64,000 nucleotides of DNA from Prosapia bicincta. Lineage: Eukaryota; Arthropoda; Insecta; Hemiptera; Cercopidae. Below the pieces are notes generated by a model. That model ran no database searches and was not told the DNA's origin. It was given only the letters and a program-made list of their open reading frames with translations. Shown piece by piece: positions 55,601-63,867 of the stretch (positions are counted from its first letter, which is position 1; every line of letters starts with the position of its first letter). The stretch lies in NCBI GenBank assembly GCA_036971475.1, contig JBAIZL010000002.1:48888229-48952228 (forward strand), given 5' to 3'. Made by a program: the position numbers and the translations under genes.

Positions 55601-57666
55601 GGCCTTAAAACATTTGTACTCTCCCCCTCATGTCTGGTTTAGTAAAACAAAGTAAATAAATTTAGAAAAGTGGGTTGGAATGGACCTCAAATTTTGTTTG
55701 GGCAGAAATACCCTACTTGGTAAAAATTATCCTATTTACCGGACTTAGAAAATATATATGAACATCTAGCGCATGATTTTACTGAATAAGATATTTTTAG
55801 TTTAATTTGCGATGATGAGATTTTTTGACATGATCATACAGGAAATCAAAGATTATTCTCAAAAACAAATGACTAATCCATTAATAAAAAACAGGAAAAG
55901 TGATAATTGGACACCTCTTACAAGGCAAAAAGGTATTTGTCATTTTACATAATGATGTCCCAAGTAAAAAACCCTAATATCCATATATATTGGCCTAAGA
56001 TAAAATGCTAGACACACCTATTTATCTATAAACTATGGCTATTGCCAGGCTTATGGCTATATCTCAGTTTCTGCATATTTATGATAAATAAATAGAAGAC
56101 CCTACTATAAAAAATCTGACCTGGGATAAAATATTTGGAAACAAAATTTTGTAAAATTTACCAACCAAAACAAAACATATCCCTTGATGAGAGCCTTATG
56201 AAGATGAAATCAAGACTGCCCTAGATACAATCAACTCCAAAAACTAGCAAGATTCGGAATAATCATTTATAAAGTTTGTGAAATGCTTTCTGTGGGTATT
56301 GTTCAGTGTTCAAAATTAATGTTGATGAATTTTCAGCCAGTGAATTTGTTATTTTAGATCTTATACAACCCTTCATGATACTCGGTTTTTTGGATAATTG
56401 GTATGTTTCACTTTGCTTATTTGTCAAATTGCTAAAGTAGTACACTCATGCTATCGGACCTGCATTGAACAGTAGTTTCAAAGGTTGTAAACTAAAAAAA
56501 AATTAAGGTCTTTGTAGGTCTTCAGAAGGTATTTTAGCGGTTATATGGAAACATAATAATGGTGTTATTGTTCTATTAACATTTTACTCAGACTAATGAA
56601 TTTTGGTAAAAATAGAATAAGTAAGAGGAAAAGATGTATTTAAGAGAATAATTACAATAATGGCACTTTTGATGTCATTCGAATGAATCAGTGCCTTGCT
56701 AGTTATCTTGTAATGAGGACGATCAAGGCCTAAAAAAATTTTGTTGTTGTTTTAGATCTTGGAATTTACAATTCATTTACTATTTTTAATAAATTTAAAA
56801 CCCCAACACCATAAAAGAACATGCATATTATGAATTTTTGAATAGCCTTAGTATACTGTTACTGTCAAAATCCGATATTCCAGAAAAAGTTTCCCCTGGG
56901 CTTAAAGAAATAGGATACAACTCTTTATACCTGCAAGCTAAAATTTATTTCACTTTCTAATCAAACTTGCAGCATAGAAAAAACAATTTCTGTCAAAACG
57001 ATGTAAAGTGTACTGTGACAAGGTATTCAGATCCGAGACAAGATATGAGTGCGAATGTTGAAAGGTTGTATTACATTTGGAAAAAGGGTGCTTCAAACTA
57101 TATCACACTAAAGTAAAGTTCTAAGTTTAAAAACTATTTAGTGTAAATATATGTAAATATTTTTTATAATTTTACCCTTAGAGCTTTTATTTTTATTCTA
57201 CTGCTTCCTTGTTTTTGTAATAGTTAACCTTTTTCAGCTTTCTTGTTCTTCTGACAGTTGTTATTTTCTTTGAATTGTTTAATTTAATTAAATTTTTACT
57301 CATTAGTTATTATTTTCCATAAATGACAATGACATTCTGTGCTTTTTTACTAATAAAAAATCATGGAAGAAGCGGCATCTTTGTGTCATATTGATAATTC
57401 AGTCATTTAGGTAAAATATTTCTAAGATTACCTTTATTTTATTTTTTCTATTGTAAAATTAAACACGTGTATTCAATGTTTTAGGAAATATTGCTCTTCA
57501 TATTTTTTCTCAAGGAGCAAGACGTGTATATGATTTAGAGTCTCTATGGAGTTTGGGAGCTGAGTATGATTTGCACTTAAATGCTCCAGAAGATCCTCTT
57601 ATTGTTCTGTTAAAGAAGCATGCAGTTTCTCTGGATGATTTAAAACCGGCTGATAGATTAAAATAA
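38584..57666 (+). CDS. MALSU1: Mitochondrial ribosome silencing factor MALSU1/RsfS, three coding exons
   Basis: RsfS-family protein. It binds uL14m on the mitochondrial large ribosomal subunit and blocks premature joining of the small subunit, aiding assembly and silencing. Joining 38584-38935, 50225-50485 and 57485-57666 gives one 264-residue frame; both introns are phase 1. Residues 1 to about 45 are Arg/Lys/Ser/Asn-rich without acidic residues, as in a mitochondrial targeting sequence. The domain spans roughly 118-258: GVFDIEDLVDVLR, DYIVVVTGKSRRHM, DDWIALDLG, NIALHIFSQGARRVYDLESL, then EYDLHLNAPEDPL. Human MALSU1 is 234 residues, so the N-terminal part is a little longer here. The start at 38584 is the first in-frame ATG (context GGGAAAATGTCT). 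No lesion was seen. The 11.3-kb and 7.0-kb introns are packed with transposons. Confidence 0.95.
39085..39225 (+). repeat. GACGTACGTTCCGACGTGCG module, first copy
   Basis: It contains CCGACGTGTGACTACCGCTA, a TTACGTCCTAGACAAGAAT block and GTCGCTGACGTCG. It is the first of several 120-150 bp units that recur to 41985. Confidence 0.75.
39225..40025. repeat. 300-bp modules with inverted 75-bp units
   Basis: 39225-39430 is a minus-oriented ACGATATTTTGGGAAATG-type module. Two near-identical blocks of 120-130 bp (39420-39560 and 39610-39745) carry AAATCTAACCTGACTTGACA. 39830-40020 is a plus-oriented module ending ACTGCATTTCAACC. This matches the composition flanking the giant palindrome. It lies inside MALSU1 intron 1. 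Confidence 0.8.
40030..40425 (+). repeat. Tandem CGACGTGCGACTA units
   Basis: Three successive units (about 40030-40160, 40160-40315 and 40315-40425), each with TTATTGACGTACGTTC, TTTTTACGTC or a variant, GACACGAATCCAA and a GTCGCTGACG block. Inverted units occur at 40895-41110 and further ones at 41140-41345 and 41765-41985. Confidence 0.85.
40430..40775. repeat. GGATAGATTTGG array with inverted units
   Basis: Four plus-oriented 75-bp units (40430-40670) are followed by one minus-oriented unit (40700-40760). One spacer has expanded into a TA run (40602-40630). A 97-codon frame here is a repeat translation. Confidence 0.9.
40895..41345. repeat. Inverted pair of CGACG modules
   Basis: Minus-oriented units at 40895-41110 and plus-oriented ones at 41140-41345 face each other around 41125, again forming a foldback arrangement. 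Confidence 0.75.
41380..41985. repeat. Repeat block: GCACTGCACTA segment, 75-bp array, CGACG module
   Basis: 41380-41500 is the GCTACAGCGCACTGCACTA block. 41510-41745 has three plus 75-bp units ending at TCTGCATCAGCAATAAGTGT. 41765-41985 is a minus-oriented CGACG module (TTAGCGACAAAAAATAATGA). The order is as in the other copies, so several modules travel together. Confidence 0.8.
42315..44245 (+). mobile_element. piggyBac element, left end and body
   Basis: TTAA at 42315-42318 is followed by CACTAGTTGCCGCGTCGGGC, a piggyBac-like terminal sequence, and GGCC-rich subterminal DNA. The body encodes a broken transposase. No matching inverted right end with TTAA was found after 44240, so the right side may be lost. 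Confidence 0.7.
42780..44239 (+). pseudogene. piggyBac transposase, broken, with 118-bp tandem duplication
   Basis: In order: an acidic N-terminal patch SDASDNESDN (about 42798); NCRIISVRIGWAITLF; LKNFVTSLNNKFREHYTSDE (43290-43340), the helix before the second catalytic Asp; MKPTKYDIHVYVLAEALTGY (43395-43460); a GLPSELKSTKL segment (43680-43710); VGSFHDKSVQTV (43780); NQFMGSVDVADHYNALYNF (44000-44055), the region of the last catalytic Asp; and KKIFFWLLDVAVLNSFIIYN (44080-44140). Stops and frameshifts separate the blocks. The VGSFHDKS to NQFMG block occurs twice because 43783-43900 is repeated as 43901-44018. Confidence 0.88.
44246..45520. other. MALSU1 intron 1, nothing recognised
   Basis: AT-rich, with no transposon end identified. 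A short GC-rich tag CATCATGGCTTCGCCCGTGC at 45326 stands out from its surroundings but has no partner in this window. Confidence 0.35.
45619..45660 (-). ncRNA. Hammerhead-like motif with U3-A8 core (family 2)
   Basis: On the minus strand: stem I TGAG/CTTA (one G-U), core TTGACAA where CTGATGA is canonical, an extra T, shortened stem II GGA/TCC, an extra T before GAA, stem III ACGGTCGT, C at the cleavage site. It matches the cleaner copies at 52729-52770 and 53112-53153 and is partly decayed. Confidence 0.55.
45770..46105 (-). pseudogene. PLE GIY-YIG endonuclease fragment (family 2, minus copy)
   Basis: The minus strand encodes LTFGSCPSFYIGQTGRSFYT and then YQEHINALTNNNYQSNFADH, the GIY-YIG core of a Penelope endonuclease. 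A stop falls after KHKNNKK and the rest of the C-terminus is out of frame. It starts at the junction near 46110, so the RT is absent from this copy. Confidence 0.85.
46120..47290 (+). pseudogene. PLE reverse transcriptase plus GIY-YIG endonuclease (family 2, plus copy)
   Basis: The RT part has SQNYFTYNNTFYNQKK then LPMVSLIASLLAEIF (46250-46285), where the usual GSP of motif B is changed. It then has IIYWYRYVNDIITFYKG (46345-46395), where the catalytic YVDD has become YVND. A frame-shifted thumb and linker follow. The endonuclease (46935-47250) has CPSFYIGQTGRSFYTLYQEH and NFADHLKSTKHD. The lost Asp and several frameshifts make it inactive. Confidence 0.88.
47310..48300 (-). pseudogene. Tigger/pogo transposase remnant
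   Basis: Minus strand, in order: KSAAFAVTREMIQTQDE (48180-48230) and SISRRTTLAQCLPDEYENKI (about 48080-48020) from the linker after the CENP-B helix-turn-helix; MSHILGYADGYFSWTKGSQV and KERYTVMISISSDGHKLPPY (47940-47800) around the first catalytic Asp; KGWMKD; SLLVLDSFKAHLTESMNKAT (47640-47590) with the second Asp; GGLTCVLQPLCMSVN, where the usual LQPLD has Cys; and CGISNVMDGMED near 47340. The frames are broken in several places. The left side is cut by the PLE at 47305. Confidence 0.85.
48301..49665. other. MALSU1 intron 1, nothing certain
   Basis: 48730-48840 (TACTCGAGTATAACTCGC) looks like a transposon terminal sequence, but no partner was found. Short open frames at 49099 and 49408 have no signature. 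Confidence 0.35.
49670..49962 (+). repeat. Direct repeat pair, about 105 bp, 188 bp apart
   Basis: 49670-49772 and 49858-49962 share CCTGTTAGTATTAATTTTAT, GCAGCTTA or CAGCTTAG and AGAAGTATGCATCTA. This is an old tandem duplication within the intron. Confidence 0.75.
50225..50485 (+). CDS. MALSU1: MALSU1 exon 2
   Basis: It follows acceptor CCTCTTATTTGTAG and ends at donor GTAAAATC. It encodes the first half of the RsfS domain from RGKTGVFDIEDLV to DDWIALDL, with both junction codons split after the first base (Arg118 and Gly205). Confidence 0.95.
50740..51030 (-). pseudogene. Possible piggyBac N-terminal fragment
   Basis: A minus-strand ATG near 51025 opens MERGHKFNVEEIYAFIKEDY then an SFFSDNDEENHF stretch, with a stop after 38 residues and an acidic continuation. 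The acidic N-terminal style matches piggyBac transposases, but no catalytic block is attached, so the family is uncertain. Confidence 0.3.
51836..51881 (-). ncRNA. Hammerhead ribozyme motif, type I (family 1)
   Basis: Minus strand: stem I AGACA/TGTCT, core CTGATGA, extra A, stem II GATCG/TGATC with one G-U, GAA, palindromic stem III AACGTT, C at the cleavage site. All core residues are intact. Confidence 0.9.
51955..52178 (+). pseudogene. PLE endonuclease C-terminal fragment
   Basis: It encodes LEILHINKKEPHLNTLEQ and on to ENLPLKPSPLDPTSPS before the hammerhead, as in the family 1 copies at 10858-12008 and 12019-12375. It has lost the GIY-YIG core. Confidence 0.8.
52179..52224 (+). ncRNA. 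Hammerhead motif with disabled core (family 1)
   Basis: Stem I AGACA/TGTCA (one mismatch), core CTGATGA, stem II GATCG/CGATC, stem III AACGTT. The GAA is AAA, so catalytic G12 is lost. It is the partner of the intact motif at 51836-51881. Confidence 0.85.
52286..52667. other. MALSU1 intron 2, nothing recognised
   Basis: No repeat or exon was recognised. A 63-codon frame at 52299 has no signature. Confidence 0.35.
52729..52770 (-). ncRNA. Hammerhead-like motif with U3-A8 core (family 2)
   Basis: Minus strand: stem I TGAG/CTCA, core TTGACAA, extra A, stem II GGGA/TCCC with a 6-nt loop, GAA, stem III ACGGGCGT (one mismatch), C at the cleavage site. Compared with CTGATGA, position 3 is U and position 8 is A, which would still pair. 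Confidence 0.65.
53112..53153 (+). ncRNA. Hammerhead-like motif with U3-A8 core (family 2, cleanest copy)
   Basis: Stem I TGAG/CTCA (53112-53115 with 53150-53153), core TTGACAA (53116-53122), extra A, stem II GGGA/TCCC around CACATC, GAA, perfect palindromic stem III ACGGCCGT, cleavage C at 53149. Every part of a type I hammerhead is present except that C3 and G8 are replaced together by U and A. Confidence 0.68.
53477..55325. other. MALSU1 intron 2, nothing recognised
   Basis: Long stretch with no recognisable exon or transposon domain. Some of it reads like old coding DNA, but I could not assign a family. Confidence 0.35.
55330..57130 (+). pseudogene. piggyBac (PGBD-like) transposase, broken, second copy
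   Basis: Plus-strand blocks in order: an acidic start near 55450-55560; ISLDESLMKMKSRLP near 56180 (region of the second catalytic Asp); FLDNWYVSLCLFVKLL (56380-56430), matching the piggyBac DNWYTS block; a decayed THAIGPALNSSFKG and SSEGILAVIWKHNNG (56520-56560); GIYNSFTIFNKFKTPTP (56763-56812); then RCKVYCDKVFRSETRYECEC (57000-57048) and GCFKLYHTK near 57090, the C-terminal Cys-rich zinc-binding domain. Many stops. It lies in MALSU1 intron 2 just before exon 3. Confidence 0.82.
57485..57666 (+). CDS. MALSU1: MALSU1 exon 3 and stop
   Basis: It follows acceptor TTCAATGTTTTAG. It encodes the rest of the RsfS domain (NIALHIFSQGARRVYDLESL, EYDLHLNAPEDPLIVLLKKH) and ends LKPADRLK with TAA at 57664-57666. 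Confidence 0.95.
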
Positions 57667-57717
57667 TTATTAGTTTTTATATACAATAATTTATTGTAAA
57701 TATAGATTTACTTAGTT

Positions 57718-57723
57718 AATAAA
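57718..57723 (+). terminator. Polyadenylation signal AATAAA of MALSU1
   Basis: AATAAA 52 bases after the stop codon, in AT-rich 3' UTR sequence. Confidence 0.7.
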
Positions 57724-57825
57724 TCATATTGTTATTTTAATACATGACAGGCTTTATTAATTTTAATATATACATTAATGATTCAACTAGTGTTGTTTGA
57801 TTCTAATGGTTGAGTCTTTTAAGAG

Positions 57826-57852
57826 ATAGTGTGTGTGTGTGTGTGTGTGTGT
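57826..57852. repeat. (GT)n microsatellite
   Basis: Thirteen GT units downstream of MALSU1. The following 57853-58640 shows no gene that I recognise. Confidence 0.95.
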
Positions 57853-58642
57853 TGCCTACTAACTTTATATTGGTAGCTATTAAAATAATAAAAAGATGTA
57901 AGTAAAAAAGTAAGTAAGTTGTTGAATGTAATTCTTATTTACTATCAGTATTTATTTACATTACAAATTTTAGAGACATTACAAATTTGTGATTACATTA
58001 CAAAATTAGTGACAAATTTTCCATTAACTTAAATTTAGATTAAATGTTGAAAGTGGCCATCTTCTTGATGCTTCAATCATTTGCATACAGAACAACTTTG
58101 AAACTTTTTTTTTAAATTTTGTGTTTTGATATTTAATACAGTTAGTTCAATATAGACCTTCAGGAATTCTTGGTTTGATGATGTAGGGCTCTTTCTCTTT
58201 GACGTAGCCCAAAAATAAGTCTGGCTGCAGACAAATCTGGAGATTTGTGTAAACTTCAACTAGATTGATAATACACACACAATTACAAAGAATTCCTCAC
58301 TGAAATCAGAAGTTAAATTTGCTTAGTGCGATATTGCACTGTATTATAGCCAGTATTATTTGTCTTCCTTTACTAAGAAAGCACTGAAACAAAATAAAAT
58401 ATTCTGATTTTTTTCTGCATTAATGGAGGACGTGAAAAAATAAGACTGATGATTTTTTTCCGAGATATTGTGTACTACATGCCTAACTTCTGTGGGTGCA
58501 ATTGTTTCTCATAATAGATCTGGGGATTTTCCCCATTTATTTTGCTTATTGCAGCGATGATCAGATGTTGGACAAGTCCACTGCAATAACGTTTAGGCGA
58601 GTAAGTTTGGTTTTTGAAATTTCATAGTTGATTGATTGAGGA

Positions 58643-58644
<2 letters not shown>

Positions 58645-58673
<29 letters not shown>

Positions 58674-58782
58674 AAGTTAATATATTACTATTGTAAATAC
58701 TTTTATCCACCACTACAATAGTAATATTACTAACTTCATAAAGTCAGTGCAACGGTAAAATAATGGACAACGTAAAATATCA

Positions 58783-58819
<37 letters not shown>

Positions 58820-58876
58820 TATATATTTTTAGGTTAGTTTTGGTTGGTAAAGTTTTGGTTGGTTAGTTTTGGTTGG

Positions 58877-58926
<50 letters not shown>
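58645..58926. repeat. (TA)n tracts with an intervening hairpin
   Basis: TA runs at 58645-58670, 58785-58816 and 58878-58926. Between the first two, 58671-58735 is a hairpin (GTGAAGTTAATATATTACTA with its inverse) around CCACCACT, reminiscent of the PLE family 3 tail. GGTTAGTTTTGGTTGG is repeated at 58830-58875. Confidence 0.8.
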
Positions 58927-58934
<8 letters not shown>

Positions 58935-59040
58935 GTTATTATTATTAATTGTAAACAATTTTTTTTCCACCACTAAGTGCAATAATTTTACCTTATGTGA
59001 TGAAGCACCTTTCGGTCACTTGACCATTGTCGAATCACAC
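58927..59040 (-). mobile_element. PLE-like 3' end (family 3), next to (TA)n
   Basis: Tail TTGCACTTAGTGGTGGAAAA (minus strand) runs into the (TA)n tract at 58926. The ribozyme-like motif sits at the other end (58997-59038). No coding part is attached. It matches 63868-64000 and, degraded, 1267-1345. Confidence 0.75.
58997..59038 (-). ncRNA. Hammerhead-like motif with U3-A8 core (family 3)
   Basis: Minus strand: stem I GTGAT/ATCAC, core TCGACAA, extra T, stem II GGTC/GACC with loop AAGT, GAA, stem III AGGTGCTT (nearly self-complementary), C or adjacent base at the cleavage site. Relative to CTGATGA it has U3 and A8, plus C at position 4, so activity is doubtful although the architecture is exact. 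Confidence 0.55.
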
Positions 59041-59628
59041 ATAGAGTGCAATCATAAAATCAGTGCAATGGAGAAATAATGGAAAACGTGAATTATCATG
59101 TGTATTAGTCTTATATGTTATGGTAAATATAAATAATTTCCTTAATACAAATGCTCCACCTTGTGGTAGTCAAACTGTAATAATAATTTTTTAATAATAA
59201 AACAAATTTGAATAATTATCCTTAGAGAACAATGAGTTGCTGGGCGCCAGTTAGAATTACAAAATGATATGTAACCCTAACAGTGATTCTTTTTCTGTTT
59301 TATTACTTATCATTTATAGTAATAAATAATGAACATTTTCTTTTAATTCAATTAATCTTTGTTTTAAATTAGTCTTTGATTACTCTAGTTACAAAATTTT
59401 TTAAATACACTTTTTCTATTAATTTAATTAAATTAAATAGCACAAGACTTTTTCTCCCAGGTTATTCGGTGGGTATTAATTATTATAAATCTATTGAGCA
59501 CTTCTGGTTACAAAATAAAATTGGTTTATGCAAATAACTCTTTAATAAATTTTAGAAAAAAAATTCCTAGGCCTGGAGTTATATTAATTGAAACAACCTC
59601 TCACCACAAATTCAACAAATTTTATTTA

Positions 59629-59671
59629 ACCTTATGTACATTTCGATTACAAAGTAATCATCTTCAGAGGT
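59629..59671 (-). ncRNA. Hammerhead ribozyme motif, type I (family 4)
   Basis: Minus strand: stem I ACCT/AGGT (59671-59668 with 59632-59629), core CTGAAGA, extra T, six-pair stem II GATTAC/GTAATC with a TTT loop, GAA, perfect palindromic stem III ATGTACAT, A at the cleavage position. All catalytic residues are intact. The flanking sequence has no RT or endonuclease. This is a different family from the others, as stems and tail do not match. Confidence 0.87.
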
Positions 59672-59689
59672 ATTTTTACAAATAACTAA

Positions 59690-60690
59690 CTTACAGCTAA
59701 ACCTATGCGTAATTTTTTTATTAATTTAAAAAAGTTTTTATTTAATATAAACATTTACGCCACAGTTGCTTCAACTTGTTGTCTGGAGTTATTAGTTTTG
59801 AAAAGAATATTAAAATGTTTTTTAATGAATTTAATTAACTGATTTTGCTTATAAGAATGGTTCTACAATATTAACTTAAATACTAATTACAAGTTTTCCT
59901 TAATTTAGTACTTAGCTGAGACTTATTGTTCTTTTTCAAATTTATAGCCTTTAAATTTATTTTATAATCAAATTTCTTTCACCACTATACTTTTTATACT
60001 TTCACTAATATTAGCTTCTATTAACTTTTACTTGGGCTAGCTTTCTTAATATTCAAATTCTTCCTCTAATAAAATTTCTGGATCAACTAAGTTTAGCTTC
60101 CAGTACCAAGACTCCATTTTTTTCTTAATGAATTTTTCTTATTTGTGACTAGAGAAAAAGAATAAAACTTTTTTTTCATTGTTGAAGCATCTGTTAAACA
60201 ACACACTGATTATTTGATTTTTCATCTCCTTTCATGAACAGTTAAGTTTTGATACTATATGCAATAATTTTATGTCTTGTAAATTTCTTTCTTAATCTTG
60301 TGTTATTTTATTTATAATTAAGTCCTGTTTCTTCTTTAAATGTGGTTTTAATATTGTATCATAACCTTTTTTAGGTTATGGCTCAAGTGTTTACATTTTC
60401 TGTTTATCCATTTCTAATTAACTTATAATATATTCCGAATTCTTGTTTGTTATTTATTGTTTTAGTGGTTTATATAAAAAACGTTACACATGATATATGT
60501 ATATATTGTATAAGAGGTGTAATAAAAGATTACAGGTGAATGAATTTTTATAGCAGAAACTGCTAATGCTACAGCCATATTATGTAATTTGCCTAGTAGC
60601 AAGATCTTTTGAGATTGGCAGCGACAAGTTTCAACATGCTGGATCTTGTCAGTCGACTGCCAGAACTGCTAGAGTGAAGTCGTGTCTGTC
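59690..60690. other. Intergenic, nothing recognised before the mariner
   Basis: AT-rich. 60540-60690 is probably the untranslated leader of the following mariner. A terminal repeat of that mariner was not certain. Confidence 0.4.
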
Positions 60691-61107
60691 ACGCATCATG
60701 GATTTCAAACAACACATTAAAATTAGGTTTTGTTTTTAAGTTTCAAAAGAATGCCAAAGAAGCTCACGAAATATTAAAATCTGTGTATTTCAATAATGTG
60801 GTAACTCTGAAGACTATGTCCGAGTGGTATGACCGATTTAAAAGCGGAAATGATTCAGTTGAAGATGAGCAGCGTTCGGGAGCATATTAACTAATCCCAG
60901 AAGGCGAAGCATAGTAAGGCAAATACTGCCTTTTGATTGGTCGGTTAGCTCCTCCCACTCCACCAACAACAAACTGTCAACATTGTGAATCGTGATACCG
61001 TGTTCAAAGTGTATTATGGATTGCCTACCACCAAATTACCATTATAAAATAATGGAGGAAGAAATTCTTCGAATATATGGCTTAAATACAAAGGCATTGG
61101 CTCTCAT

Positions 61108-61150
61108 TACGTTCGGTGAATCTTTATTAATCACTTAAACAAACTATTTT
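61108..61150 (-). mobile_element. PLE family 1 tail scrap
   Basis: CATTACGTTCGGTGAATCTT followed by TATTAATCACTTAA matches the tail at 10725-10760 and in part at 51755-51775. Confidence 0.6.
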
Positions 61151-61267
61151 TTATAATAATATAGTAAAAATATAGTCTTAGTGAGGTTGGTTTCTTTAAT
61201 TTTTTTTTATTTTTAATTGTTTTAATACATAGAATACGAATATCGTGTGTGTGAGTGCGTGTGTGTG

Positions 61268-62095
61268 TTTGGTATACTTAGGTTTACAATTATCAACATC
61301 TATTTACATTTTCTAACACTTAAAATCACTAGTTTATTTACAATATAGTTCTGAGTAACATATTTGAAAATTTAAAAAAAATATAAGACCCATTATGTTC
61401 AAGTACAATTGAATTTTGGAAATAAAATTAAAATCAACCTATCTGTTACACACACAGAGACTTATAATCTCAAGGTTTCATTATAAAGGAAAATAGCACT
61501 ATATTATAGCTAAAAAATATTTGGTTAGGATAGATTTTGTGACAAAAAAAATTCTGGTCATTAGACCATTCACATAATAGCCATGTGTGTAACTGGGTCA
61601 CTAAATTCAACTATGAAACTGTTTCACTTCCAAGCATGAATTGTTTATCTTACACTTTAATAAACTGAATTTTATTAACAAAATCTATTCCACAATACTC
61701 TGTAGCTATATTATAACATAACAATATTTTAATATAGTATAACTCAGTACTCGGTTTACAAAAAAAAACTTATTGGTAAAAATATAGTCTTAATGACGTT
61801 TGTTTTAAAAATTTTTTGTTTTTAATTTACTTGTTTTAATGTGTAGAACACGAATATCAACTTTTTTCCGTTGTAAATACGGAAAGTTACTTTTTTCACA
61901 TTTTAAATGTTAGTCTGTAATGGCATGTAGGCCTATAGCGTGAAACGGGCCCGTGGTAGCTAAAGCGCACTGCACTAGGTCTAGATTTTGTCAAGACTTG
62001 GTTTTATACATTACTATATATCTATATTAAAATATACCTACGAAGTATCCAGTCAGGATAGATTTGGTTATAATTTTATTCAACATTACTATGTA
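61268..62095 (+). repeat. 0.85-kb dispersed repeat, copy 2
   Basis: It is nearly identical to 14558-15440, with a GT tract just before it (61245-61267) and the first GGATAGATTTGG units at its right end. It lies inside the nested transposon. Confidence 0.85.
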
Positions 62096-63059
62096 GGTAA
62101 ATAGTAATTTTGTTTATAATTATAACAACAACAAAAAAGATTTAGATTTTAGTTGGTGGAGTGGGAGAAGCTACACGACCAATCAAAAGACAGTATTTGC
62201 TTTACATTGCTTCACCTTCTGGGATTAGTTAATATGCCATTCAGGACGTCCATTACCTCAAAAACAGACAACAATGTGCAAAAACTAGAAACAATGGTTC
62301 ATTCAAACAAGCGAATGGCTATTCCAGAGCTGTCGGAAGATCTTAACATCTCGACGGTTCCATTCAAAGCATTTTAACCAATAATTTGCAAATGAGACGA
62401 GTGAGTGCAAGATATGTTCCTAGACTTTTGAGTGATGAACAAAAGGAAAATTGTGTGTCAGTTTGCAAAGAGTTGTAAGATCGTCTTCAAGCAGATCCAG
62501 ACTTCATGGCCAAATTTGTAACTGGAGATGAAAGTTGGGTCTATGGATATAACCCTGATACCATATGGAGAATTCCCAATGAAAAACCAGTGCATCTCCT
62601 CACCTTAAAAGAGCAAGTCAGTCAAAATCGAACATCAAGGTCATGCTCATTGTTTTTGTTTTTTTAATAGTGAGGGCATAGTGCATTCAGAGTTTGTTCC
62701 AAGGGGAACAACTGTGAACTCTAAATTTTATAAGGACGTACTTCATGGTTTCCGAAATGACATACGAAGAAAGAAACCGGAAAATGGCTTTTTTCTTCAT
62801 CATGACAATGTGCTGTGGTGCACCTCATTCGTGAGTTTTTGGCCATACTCACCCGATTTAGCACCATGGAATTTCTGGCTCTTCCCTAAATTTAAAACTG
62901 TGCTTTAAAAAACCATTCCCAACATTGAGAGGGCCATGACCAAGCAGCTAAACCCCTTCCGAAAGAAGCCTTCCAGAAATGTCTCCCGTCATGGCTTCAA
63001 CGTTGGGTTAAGTTCATTGCCAGCACTTGGAAGCCTCCTTGTATATATACAAAGCATGT

Positions 63060-63560
63060 AGGATTACTCAACCAAATTTCACATTTTTTAATTTTTCCAA
63101 TTTATTAAAATTTCTAAAGAATTTTATAAGCCAGTATGAATTGAAGTTGTTTTTGGAAAAACATGAGATACTGAGGTATTTAACCCCTATGTCTTAGGCA
63201 CTGCTGATTAGTGCTGTTTGCCCAGAGTGTATATTGTCTAGATTGACATGATAGTGAATTGTGAACTGCATCATTTTGTTGTTGTTGAATGTTTAGACCC
63301 TTGCTAATGAGTTATTGTCTGCATACTTTAGATAAGCATATGCAACATGTTTCTCATGAGTAAGCGAATGATTTTGTCTCTCAAAACTGTCACCATAAAG
63401 AAAGATATTAATGTTCTATGTGTGTTCTAGGAATGACATGACAAATAAAGTAGGATTGTTTTTGCTTTCCTAATGCTATAATCCTATAACTAACTTATCA
63501 GCTGACAATCTAGGTCAATGTCTTAGTCTATTTTTTTATTGCTTTATCATTCAGTTGTCC
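63060..63560. other. Intergenic, nothing recognised
   Basis: Mariner 3' flank. No terminal inverted repeat was recognised and no gene was seen. Confidence 0.35.
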
Positions 63561-63565
63561 TGCAA

Positions 63566-63800
63566 TGGATAACTTCAGATCATCAGAATTGGAGCAGATG
63601 CTATTGGATAGTGAGAAGGCTGTGGCATTGGTAGTAACATGACATTTTCGTGTGGTTCTATCTACATAGGTCTATTAATAAAATTAGTGATTTTAGCGAC
63701 TTTTTTAATATAAATGATTCGGACAATATTCCCACACCAGGCTACCTCTTCCCTATTATACATCTGCCAGGCCCTAGTATAACTGTACTGTTGTCTTTAC
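63566..63800 (+). pseudogene. Possible piggyBac N-terminal scrap
   Basis: An ATG at 63566 opens MDNFRSSELEQMLLDSEKAV with a stop soon after. 63715-63775 (GACAATATTCCCACACCAGG, TTCCCTATTATACATCTGCC) resembles 55545-55600 in the second piggyBac copy. Too short for certainty. Confidence 0.3.
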
Positions 63801-63867
63801 ATTACTTTACAAATATTATTTGAAGGTCTTTTAGTTGTAAAGTTTTTACAAATTTTTTCCACTACTA

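Larger units (their letters stand above)
60882..62237. mobile_element. Nested inverted-repeat transposon, possible 9-bp target duplication
   Basis: Long terminal inverted repeats of about 85 bp: left GCATATTAACTAATCCCAGA onward to about 60968; right its inverse ending AATATGC at 62237, with few mismatches. The flanking mariner sequence is CGTTCGGGA on the left (60873-60881) and CATTCAGGA on the right (62238-62246), a 9-bp direct repeat with two transitions. That favours a Mutator-like element. A TTAA at each end would alternatively allow a piggyBac-like reading. The interior carries an ATG at 61016 (MDCLPPNYHYKIMEEEIL), a PLE tail scrap and the 0.85-kb dispersed repeat, but no transposase. 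Confidence 0.78.
60698..63050 (+). pseudogene. mariner-type transposase split by a nested transposon
   Basis: The N-terminus (60698-60881) encodes MDFKQHIKIRFCF, then in a shifted frame FQKNAKEAHEILKSVYFNNV and MSEWYDRFKSGNDSVEDEQR, the mariner helix-turn-helix region. It resumes at 62238 with TSITSKTDNNVQKLETMVHS, then AKFVTGDESWVYGY in another frame (first catalytic Asp, about 62500-62550), GIVHSEFVPRGTTVNSKFYK (62666-62725), FLHHDN (second Asp) and YSPDLAPWNFWLFPKFK (62845-62895, third Asp). The C-terminal region follows to about 63050, broken. This differs in family from the mariner at 8583. Several stops make it inactive. Confidence 0.85.
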
